This document shows positions 54,717 to 64,000 of a stretch of DNA of 64,000 bases, one piece after another. The DNA comes from Drechslerella dactyloides (lineage: Eukaryota; Ascomycota; Orbiliomycetes; Orbiliales; Orbiliaceae): the NCBI GenBank assembly GCA_020064725.1, contig JAGTWJ010000019.1, forward strand, positions 434,001 through 498,000, in the 5' to 3' direction. Under the pieces are notes generated by a model. It saw only the letters and a program-made list of their open reading frames with translations, was not told where the DNA came from and made no database searches. Numbering within the stretch: position 1 is the stretch's first letter; the number at the start of each line of letters is the position of its first letter. A program made the translations under genes and the position numbers.

Positions 54717-57700
54717 TTACCACAACTTCTTGATCTTCCGGCCCGCATCTGCAAACCCGCTACCCAAAGACTGTGGAAAGTTATGTTCCTCAAGCCTCCT
54801 AGATTCCACAGCCTTCTTTGCGGCCTCAAATGCCTTGCTCGCAGCGGACTCCTCACGATACGGGTTCCGCGGCGAGCCCGTACCCATATGTACGACTGGG
54901 GTCTCCGGGACATTATTGAGTCTTTCAGAGTCTGCGAAGCAGGGGCCCAGGGTGATCATGCCGGACGTGATTGGAGTGGCGGCGGGATCCTGAGACGTGT
55001 CGTAGTCTTTATAGACTTTGACGGAGAACTTCTGGCCGCGAGTGAAGTGCAGACCGGGAGAATGCCAGTTATTATGTGGGTTTACGATCCGCGGGCTATT
55101 GGTCCTAATCCTACTCATAGATAAAGCTGTTAGCTGGGGCGAGAATTGCAGACGTCTACAAGTTGCACATACATTGGCTGCATCACGGCCTCGTTACGAT
55201 TGTCGAACACTGTAACCATGCCGTTGTGCAACTGTTCACTTGTAAGTGGTCGGTCGAAGTCACACTGGACTATCGAGCTGTTAAGCTGAATATTCGGCGA
55301 GGCGGTGAAGATATGGTCGATGTTGATATTCGTAGGAGTACCGTACATGAAAAAGGGCAGTCTCCTCGGGTAAGGTGATTCGTCCTTTTGGTGTGAATAC
55401 TCGCTCTTCAAATCTTCCGCCTCAAGCGACTGCTTGTAAATCACTCTGACATTGGTCAGTCTGGCATCTTCGATCCAATGAGAGGAGTAAATGCCTTCTG
55501 GTTCATGCAGGAACCCTTTGTCAATGACTGCGTCGAAATCTTGACATTTCATTATGTCGTCGAGAGTAAGGAAGTGGTCGTTGCTGAGGATGTAAAAGGC
55601 ATCGGGGTTTTGAGCGCGATCTTCCTTATACATATGGAGAACGTCTTCAGGGAGATCACCGGCGATGATGAGCTGGTACCGGTGGTTCTTCATATGGAAC
55701 TTTGGTAGGTAGACGAAGTGGACGGGGCCTTCGCCTTGCATGACGAAGCTGTGTGTGTCAGGGTAGATAGTATTCCGAGCGATGGCGTACTGGAAGTATG
55801 ATTGATAGTACGGTCAGTATACAATGACAACCATGTCGATTATCAAGAGTCTGAATACCTCGGCTTCCTCAGTAACTATCTTCTTGAAAGCTTCAATAGA
55901 TCGGGAAAGTTGGTTGTCGTCCACCAGCTGACCAGTCATTGTGACATTGTCCAGATAGTAAAGGTCCTCCTGCCCCTCCAATTTGAACTGTTGCTTGTAG
56001 TTGTCCGGAAATCTTCCATGATCACTTTGCGCGAACTTGGAGAGTGACATGGAAAGGGTTCCGCCGCCGCTATCGTGCTTATTCCTTAGAGCGGACACGC
56101 GGTTACAGACTCTTGCGGTCATGATGTTTGCTTCAGTCTATACACCAAGTAAGTATGGTCACAAGAATATTGATCTCGACTGAAAGACCTGCACTTACGA
56201 CGCTGCTATTAGGGACCCATTCGTTCCCGTCGCGATAGTTGAAGTTGCAAGCAAACGCGTTCATCGTGAGATCGCTTCCCAACTCCGTGAATAAGTCCCA
56301 AGCGTCTTTATCGCTGAAGAGGGTTTCCTTATCGACGGCAAGGATTCTCGCATTGATAAACTGCTTTTGCTCATCAACCCATTCAACAGACACTCCAGAT
56401 ACTTCTGCCGGGAGCTGCCGCAATGGAATTATGGAGTAAGGTCCTTCGTCGGCCAAGACCGCAATGCTTGAATATATCTACCAAATGAACTGCATTCAGC
56501 AAAGCCCATATGTATAAAGGCGAAAATAATCTCAGTCTGAGAGCTAGAGATGGGCACATACCTTGGTATCATTGTAGACTCTATCTTCCAGATAAGTTTG
56601 AAAGCCATCTTGGCCCCCATGCGGAAGATTAGCTTCGTGGGACATCCAGGCGCCAGAAACGGTCGCAAAATTCGCCTTCCAGCCGTTACCGATTCCCGAA
56701 TCTTTACAATTCAATTGATAGACGTCTGGTAGAGTCGAATCTATCATGTGGCGCATCCAGCCATCGCGGTAGCAGAGGCCACCGGTTGGATACGGGCATA
56801 GTCCAGATCTATACAACACCACAGAAAATTAGATTCTGGTATCGATACATCCCTCAGTATATATTCGGGCTTTACGACAAAGATGAGGGCCTTCTTGCTT
56901 TTGAAGGTCGAGGGAAATGCTATCCACATTCTCCAAGGCTTGGAATTGCGCGAGAGTATATTCGCTCAGAAACCTTTGTGCCATACGCTCGCTCTCCGAT
57001 CGATAGAATGTATTCCTCATGTTGGTTTTCGTCTTCGCTTTGCGATCGACCATACAGGCATAGTATCCGCCCTGGGCGGCGTCGCAGTGTACAAGGAAGG
57101 ACAATCCTTTCTGCCGGAACTCATTGCGAATTTCCAGAATCTCGGCGACCGGGTCGACGTTACCATGCGCCCCTATGTTTAGAACAACGGAGGAGACTGG
57201 GATACTATTCTCGAGACAGTGTTCGAGTTTTGTGCGTAAATTCTTGGTATCCATGCGACCTTGGGAATCAACTCCAACTTCGACGAATTTTACAGTAGCG
57301 CCTTGTGCTATATACCTATCGTCAGTATCTGTATATTTAATCCGATATATATGGATGTAGGCGTAATGAGATTTGTGCGCGGCGACGCTCTAATACCGGT
57401 TGCGAACAAACTTACTAGCGTTCTGCGGCCAGGAGTTGTGGGACGAAGGACACATGAACGCGACCGGTGACTTATCAACCGTTTCTGGTAACATTTGCCA
57501 TTGAGCCTCGGATTTGAAATTGATAGTATCTCCTCTTGCAACTTGGTCCACGTCAATGGATATCTCCAAAGCCTTTTCCATGGCGATCTGGGATACCCCG
57601 TATACGTCGCAAAGGCGCTTGTTCAGTTCAGCAACCTCCTCGGCAGCCAGATTCATGAGATTCCAGGGAGTGCAATTGATAAATTCTTCCTCTGTGCCGT

Positions 57701-58688
57701 CACAAAGGCTAACTTTAAAGCTCTGCCCATGCTTCAACGATTCGCCAATGTAGCTGAGCTCGCCTTCCTCGACCGCATGCCTTAGGGCGACGGGATAATA
57801 CTTCAAGTTCCTGGCTAAATAATAATACATTTGTGAGTACGTCATCTACATTTCGGAATTCTGATCAGAGTCATGGATCCGTTTTATATCATAGATACCA
57901 TATCTGTCATGGGTCGATGAAGCGCGAAATATTGATACTTACCGACCCACAGCGCCTCTATATTGGGGATTGCGCCATCCTTTATATTCGAACGTTTAGC
58001 TTTTGTACTGCTAGATGTCTTATGAAAGGGCAACACGGCGCCCACGATACAAGAGTAATGAAAGGGCTGGTAGCGAGAGGAGAAAGCGTCGACAATAGAC
58101 TTACCGCGGTTATACGCCCCCAGCCAATAGGTTCGTCCTTATCGGAGTCGGTATTGTAGCCCAGCATCTCGCATATCTGCTCCCCAACCCTAAGCTCGAT
58201 CGCGGTGGTAAACGGACTGGCCTCGAACGCGACATTGTTTTGATCAGAAAGCATTGCCGTCATGTCTATATATCCATAAATTAGTCTGTATCAGATATCC
58301 CCACTGGAGCAGTTGCAGTTCTCTCCTGCTGGGTAAACTTACATCCGAGAAGAGCGGGCATTGTGGTGTCCATATTTATATGGCCACTACACCTTGAGCT
58401 GAAGAACGGGACGGTGTGGCCGGTAGTCAGTCGTTTAAACATATCACTGAACTGAGTATTTATATATTCCATCGATCCAGCTAAGAGATCGTTTGCCTGG
58501 GCTTCACCAGCTTCGGAGTCCGAGTCAGTCTGATCCGGGTCGTCTTCCTCGCCGCGGAGAGCTCTAAGGAAGGCATCGCTCAGGTCTTTTGGCACTTCAA
58601 ATAGTGGGTGTAAGAATCTGGACGCAATTGTGTTTTCCTGGGGGTGGAAGCCCATTGGGGCAACTGATTGTGGCAGTAGTGTCTTCAT
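54717..58688 (-). CDS. PLP-dependent group II decarboxylase-like protein with long C-terminal half
   Basis: Ten exons, complement(54717..55110, 55173..55789, 55859..56137, 56199..56477, 56562..56808, 56899..57307, 57416..57814, 57943..58018, 58105..58265, 58343..58688), give 1068 aa with all phases consistent. The N-terminal half is the aspartate-aminotransferase fold of amino-acid decarboxylases: SSRCSGHINMDTTMPALLGY, GWGRITA, NIEALWVARNLKYYP, SSHNSWP, VHCDAAQGGYY (PLP-binding Asp near 403), VDSISLDLQK (Schiff-base Lys 464) and PYPTGGLCYRDG. The usual His before that Lys is Gln, and the usual Gly-rich GGT block after GWG is replaced. The intron splitting Lys464 is GC-AG. The C-terminal 550 residues are a fungal extension of unknown fold. 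The substrate is unknown. The exon 2/3 junction is the least sure. Confidence 0.82.
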
Positions 58689-60240
58689 GATACAATCGAT
58701 CAATGGGCGAGATATCTGATAAAGTTATATGACTGCAGAGCGTTTATCTAGGCGAGTGGCATGTAGATTGCAAACTTCGTCTAGGGTGGAAAGGAGGCTG
58801 AGGACGAAGAGGGGATGCACTCTAGATTTATATATTCTCCCCCTCCAGTCTCGTAACCCAAACCCTCCCTTTTCCACTGCCATCCAAGAACATCCGTTGA
58901 ATGCGTTAAATAACTAACGAAAGTTCACTGTCCAAACCTGCAAGAAGGAAATCATTCTCAACAGTCGATTGGATCCATGGATGCAATTGTCTGCACACGA
59001 ACAACAACCTAAGAGGTGAGCCATACAGAGAACCCCGCACACCATAGATTGCAGGCTAGATCGCTTGATGGTTGATTGTCGTGACGTCAAAAACTGATTA
59101 GAATCAAGGATTGGGAGCCGATATTTACACTGCATAGACTCTTGTATTACACTGCGCTATCCGCGGAGGGTACGATTGGCTAGGAGTGGCCGGTAGACAA
59201 TGCAAGTAAACCCCGAATGAGGGAACGAACCTCTTGTATTATTGAGGGATTTCATCGTGGTGTTAAATGGACGTTTGCGTCCCGATGTCGATGTTGTGCT
59301 TCGTGCCATCTCGCGTCGCCTCCCACGCATGGAGATCGTACCTCGTGTCGTGACGCCTTCGCTAATTACCTCGGTATCTTCAGCACTGAGATTTAAATTC
59401 ATTAGAGATAGTCGATATCCCGGATCAATCTTACAGTTAGAGGCATAGTTCGCCCCCATGAGTACGGATACTTCAGGCGTAATAATTGAACGCCATTGCA
59501 TTGTTAGGAGTCCACATATGAGATAGCCTGAGTATCCTGGAGCCAGAACTCATAAGCACATGCACACTATATCATCATCCTGGGCTCTTCAGTCTCATGT
59601 GCATGTAGCAAGCGCCGAAAGACAAACATGCTGGGTAAGATATATCGATATTGTCTCCCAAGCTCAGCACTCCAAGCCTTCTGGGCAGGCAATCGTATCG
59701 AACGACGACACCGAATCCTCGACAACAGCCTGCGCCTGTGACAGACCCGATTGACATCCCGGCCACAGTAATGGCTGTTGCATTTTCTGGTCCACCTGTT
59801 TGACGGGGCAAGATGCCTCTTGGCGGACAACGTGGTTGGCTGGCTTGCCGAAGAAAGCGAGGCTGGAAAAGGAAAGGTGGCAGCGGTCTTGAATGGAGTC
59901 TCAAACGAAAACCGAAATCGCGCCTGTTGTTCGATGATGCACTTTCAGGCATCGCCCAGCCGGTATCTGCCGTCATAGATTAAACTTTCCAGCAGCGCGG
60001 GATACCCTGTCCGACCACCGGACCATCGACTGACCCTGGACGCCCGCGATAGAATACCGCCGGAGGAGACCTGGATGCTTATCGAGCCCCGATAGAACGG
60101 ACGACGCAGTCCCGAGATGCAGCGCCGTCGAACGACGCGCTCGTAACCGACGCAGACCGCCAAACACCAAACCGCGGCTCCAGAGGATGTCTTGAACCTG
60201 CGAGCGGCCAGTCAGTATAGAACCCAAGACGGAGAGCAGG
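58689..60240. other. Intergenic, promoter region of two divergent genes
   Basis: About 1.55 kb between the decarboxylase and SCC2 start codons. Open frames on both strands (59.2-59.5, 59.57-60.4 kb) have no family resemblance, and several overlap each other. 60000-60240 is GC-rich and probably the SCC2 leader. Confidence 0.5.
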
Positions 60241-63200
60241 ATGGACGGGTACAATCGAGGCTATCCGGGCTACCAGCCCCAGCCGCCGTCGCAGCTCTAT
60301 GGTGGTTCGTCGGGGAGGAGCGATGGTGGTGGGAGGAACTTGAATTCGCCTCAAACCCCCTCCCACCACCCTCCGGCCCAGGCCTTCTACGGGAGCCAGC
60401 ACGCAGGCTTCCAGTACAACTTCAATTACGTGCCCCCTCCGATCTCGGGCCCTGCTTCATCGCATCCACCGTACTCGTCGCGAATGCAACTTCCGCCGAT
60501 GCAGCAGCACCCTGGATACCCTGCATCTCCGTCCGCGCCGCCGCCGCCGCCGTCGGGATCGGTCAGTGGAGGAGGCTACTCGATCATGAACCCGTCGCCG
60601 TCCCAGTCCAGACAAACTCTAACCCAGCACCACCGCCCGCAGCACCACGCGCCGGGCTCTCCCGCTCCTGCTGCCCGAACCAACAGCCAGAATCCGCTCA
60701 CCTCGACCTACTCCTCGCCCTCACCCGCCGTCCCATCGCCCCGCTACATCAACCCCGCTGCCCTCCACCCTCCCGTCCGTTCGCATCATCTGTCGCCGTC
60801 ACCCTCTTCTTCGTCCGCGAATCATCGGCAGAGCAGCCAGTCGTCCTCTCAATCTCACTCTCGCTCGAATCCACCCCCTCCTTCGTCGTCGGCACCGTTA
60901 TATATAAACCCTTCGAGCCTAAGCTCCTCCAGCAGGATCCCGGCTCCCACCACCCTGGAAGATACCCTTCAGTACACGCCAGTCAGCTCAGTCCTACCAT
61001 TTCATGGCTGTAAGTCGATACTCGTGTCGTCACTTTTCAAGCCTCCACTTCGTATGGATCTTGGACCAGATATCAGTAACTGACCTAACCCAATGCTATT
61101 AGGCATCATTCCATCTCCAACTATAGACGCTTCTTCTCTCGCGGCACAATCCGAAGCTGTCGGACATAAGCTCTTACACGATATCAACCGACTCGATCCC
61201 ATGTCCAAAAGATTTCGAAATGCGATGAACGATGTCGCCAGTTCGATGCAGACCATAAGCAGAGATAAGCGGTTGCAGCTGTATGTACATCCTGGAAACT
61301 CCCGTTCGTTTCAACCTTAAGGCTAGTATGCACCCGTGCTGATCTGCTTGCACGATATAGAGAGTTCAAGAAGTCCAAATCCTCTTCTACTGTTAATAAT
61401 ACTGGGAAGACTTCTCTGGAAACCCTTCTTCAAAATTCCAAGCTCGGGGTGCTGGAGAAGGCAGTATTGAACAAGCTTCCAACTTTCGACCAAAAATCCT
61501 GTAAGCACTCATGAGCTATATCTCGGATGCTCAAGCAGACATACCGGAGAAGCTTAGCTACAAAGCTTTACGATGCTAACTATGAGTCCATCATCTAGCC
61601 AGCTTAAAAGCTGTTGGAGATTCACTACCCACCTTCGACAACAGCACCTCTCCCCGCCCGGCTCACCACAAATCCCATAAGACACCTTCGAAGCCCAGCA
61701 CCGCCGTTCCAAAGCCTGAAAAAACCCGGTCAGGAGGGACGCAAAGCAACTTCTACATTGCAATCCCGTCACTTTCTTCACTGCCACCACAACCACCACA
61801 ATCACAACAACGACGCCGTGAAAGCAATGGCTACGATTCTGTTGTGGCGGTATCAACTTTAGAGCAACAGCCCGAAGCTACGCCAGCTTCCCGAGTCAAG
61901 GCTTTGCCAGACGACCATCAACCTACGGGACAAGTTCTCGCCGCCGTGATCCTACCTCCTCCTAAAGAAGGGTTTACTCCAGCAGACTACACGACGCACG
62001 AGCAGGCTGACGCCAAAATACTGGTATCCGCGGATTTTAAGGCTCGGAAACGGCGCAAGATTGGGGAATCCGACGACCACGAGGCACTGATAGCTAGTGT
62101 GGACACTCGGGCTAAGGCTGAATCTGCAGTCACCGCATTCCAGAACCTCCTTATCTCTCTGTTTGAAGCTGAAGACAATCTCCAACCCGATACTTCTGGG
62201 AACATAGCGGCAGCTTCTTCTGCAGTTTTCATTCCGCCAGGTGCACTGGGCTATTCACCTGAAACGACAGGCCAGTGCTTCTCTCTTGGGATTCAGGTCA
62301 AGCTGGATCACGCAATCCGCCAGGTGAATCTTTACAACCGCCTCGACAAGATGGAACTTGACGATATCTTGCGAATGCTCAAGTCCTGCGACAACACTCT
62401 GAAAGCCGCGGAGAACCTAGACGTCAAAGTGGGCGAAAACAGCACAGACGAAGCGGCCGACAGCATAGTATCTGAGTATGACAGGAGGATAGCCTTCGCG
62501 GACAACTCGGTGAAGACCTGTCGGACGATCCTAAGGGTAATGAACGGCGGGCGACAAGAGAAGCAGATATACTCTGAAGAGCTACTTACGTCGATTCACA
62601 ACGTTATCAAAAATCTTCTGGAGGGCTCTGTTCTACCCCTGATAGCGCTTCGGTCGGAAAAGGATAATGCTTTCAAAACAGCTATGTCCAAGAAGAAGAT
62701 TCTTCGGGAGTTATTGCAAGACATCATCAAGGTTATACGACTCCTCACGCAACTTCTCTCAACCCAGGAAGTCACTGAGGACTTTTTGATCAAGATGTTG
62801 TACACATCTGTACCATTAGTCTTCATCGAAAATGCCACGAATGATAAAGAATCGATTTTTGGTGTCAATAAAGTCGAGAATCTCAGACTCGCTGCCATGA
62901 ACACCCTTGCAAAGATTTTCTCGCGATACCCCGATCAGGGTGACGCCATCATCAACGAGGTCCTCAGTAACCTTGAAAAGCTGCCTGTGAGCCGACAGAG
63001 TGCCAAGAATTTCAAGCTACCAGAAGGGGGCAGTATCCAGCTTATCAGTGCATTTATGATGAACCTGGTACAATCGGCAGGCACCTATCAAGAGAGAGGC
63101 GCTGGTCCAACTGGTTCCAAAGTTGCAGACACATCCGACGATGAGATGACTAATGGTCATGCTGAACCTGGCAAGCACCCCAACTTCGATCATGCACGAG

Positions 63201-64000
63201 ATGCTATTACCGTTATGCAGAGACTAGAGCAAGTGTCGGATAATTACTTGAAAACAGCTCAGCAGAGAACTGCCTACGTGACACATTATATCGTCAGCAA
63301 AGCACTCGTCACCGCCAAATCCTCAGAAGGGAATTCAAGAAATTTGCTCGACCTGATGGTTGAAGACTTCATTCAGGTCCTTGCCAATCCCGAATGGCCA
63401 GCAGCAGAAATGTTCTTAAAGACAATCTGCGTCAGGATGGTATGTGTATCAGTATCACCCGCACGAGTGCTATATATATAACTAATTCGCATCTCCAGAT
63501 CCGTACCGTCGATGACCCGAAATCATCCGTGCCAGCTAAATCGGCTGCGCTAGAGCTACTCGGGAAGCTTGGTTCTTGCATCAACGACCTGTTCACGCAT
63601 CTCAAGGACCTTCACCGAAACCATAGTGTCTCTGGTTCCATTGACGGAATGCTCTCCATTCTCACCGAGAACTATCTCAATTTCCATCAGAACACAGAAA
63701 ATAAGGCTGGCAATGAGATTAAAGAAGAGAGAGAGGAAGTACTTCGTAAGATGGTTCTTTGGAAGGGACCGTTTCGGATCATTCTCGAACACTTGTGGGA
63801 GAAGGACCAGAAACCGGATGCTGACAACCTTCAGGTACGTTGCCTTCCGACGGCAAACAAGTATATAATAGTATGCTAATGCTGGTATCGCGACCTGATA
63901 GACTTCGTGGGGCTTCTTTGCATCTGTCTGGGCGGGGAGACTTATCCCTAGCTTTGAGCAAACTGTTGAAATCGATGCATCTTTCGCGTCCGATATTGCT
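60241..64000 (+). CDS. SCC2: Cohesin loader Scc2/Mis4/NIPBL, N-terminal part
   Basis: The gene runs past the window end. Exons: 60241..61009, 61103..61280, 61361..61500, 61599..63439, 63499..63834, 63902..>64000. The first 250 residues are disordered (Pro/Ser/Gln-rich, MDGYNRGYPGYQPQPPSQLY). Short helical segments follow (EAVGHKLLHDINRLD, TSLETLLQNSKL). The conserved Mis4 body then begins: RAKAESAVTAFQNLLISLFE, TCRTILRVMNGGRQEKQIYS, PLVFIENATNDKESIFGV, LAAMNTLAKIFSRYPDQGD, LEKLPVSRQSAKNFKLPEGG and LGKLGSCINDLFTHLKDLHR. Scc2 with Scc4/Ssl3 loads cohesin onto DNA and stimulates its ATPase; the extreme N-terminus binds Scc4. The HEAT-repeat C-terminus is missing here only because the window ends. 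Confidence 0.92.

Noticed and set aside
60192..61013. 273-codon frame overlapping SCC2 exon 1
   Set aside because: It is a shadow in a second frame of Pro/Ser-rich sequence. The SCC2 frame continues through good splice sites into conserved sequence and this one does not.

Overview
The window is nuclear DNA of a filamentous ascomycete (Pezizomycotina). The evidence is short GT-AG introns (about 50-110 nt, CTRAC-like branch points, TAG or CAG acceptors), compact GC-balanced housekeeping genes, fungal-specific proteins (HAL4-type kinase, fungal SET and MYND proteins, Mis4/Scc2, Nup49) and gene-free AT-rich stretches with worn repeats. I do not assign a genus. Spliced models were built by hand from splice signals, reading-frame phase and family resemblance; no database search was possible.

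1-20 kb is gene-dense. It holds the 3' end of an AtuA-DUF4387 gene, tRNA-Asp(GTC), a HEI10/CCNB1IP1-like RING protein, the FG nucleoporin Nup49, the polyadenylation factor Fip1, a candidate Zip2/SHOC1-like XPF-fold protein, a large secreted Thr/Ser-rich protein, mitochondrial ribosomal protein uL11m and a HAL4/SAT4-type kinase. 20-34.7 kb is sparse: a Cys-rich single-pass membrane protein, a SET+MYND fusion protein and an F-box-like protein sit among long non-coding stretches with a diverged repeat pair, a 50-bp hairpin flanked by direct repeats, and microsatellites. 34.7-43.2 kb is dense again: a 65-aa membrane micropeptide, a mitochondrial-type rhomboid protease, Hsp10, a DCUN1-domain neddylation factor and a TilS-like tRNA lysidine synthase. 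43.2-48.2 kb is about 5 kb of decayed sequence with a frameshifted relic and a short inverted-repeat element. 48.2-64 kb carries an unidentified 264-aa protein, a WRAP53/Swt21-like WD40 protein, a second secreted Thr/Ser-rich protein of the same style as the first, RNase P/MRP subunit Pop4, a ten-exon PLP-dependent decarboxylase, and the first part of the cohesin loader Scc2/Mis4, which runs off the window.

Most genes are unlinked housekeeping functions, not a pathway cluster. The exception worth noting is that two candidate ZMM (meiotic crossover) factors, the HEI10-like protein and the Zip2-like protein, lie about 5 kb apart. Several gene structures are unusual: an in-frame stretch of 138 sense codons after the FIP1 stop, an HSP10 exon whose only coding content is the start codon, a decarboxylase whose catalytic-lysine codon is split by an apparent GC-AG intron, and a short upstream ORF whose stop overlaps the rhomboid start.
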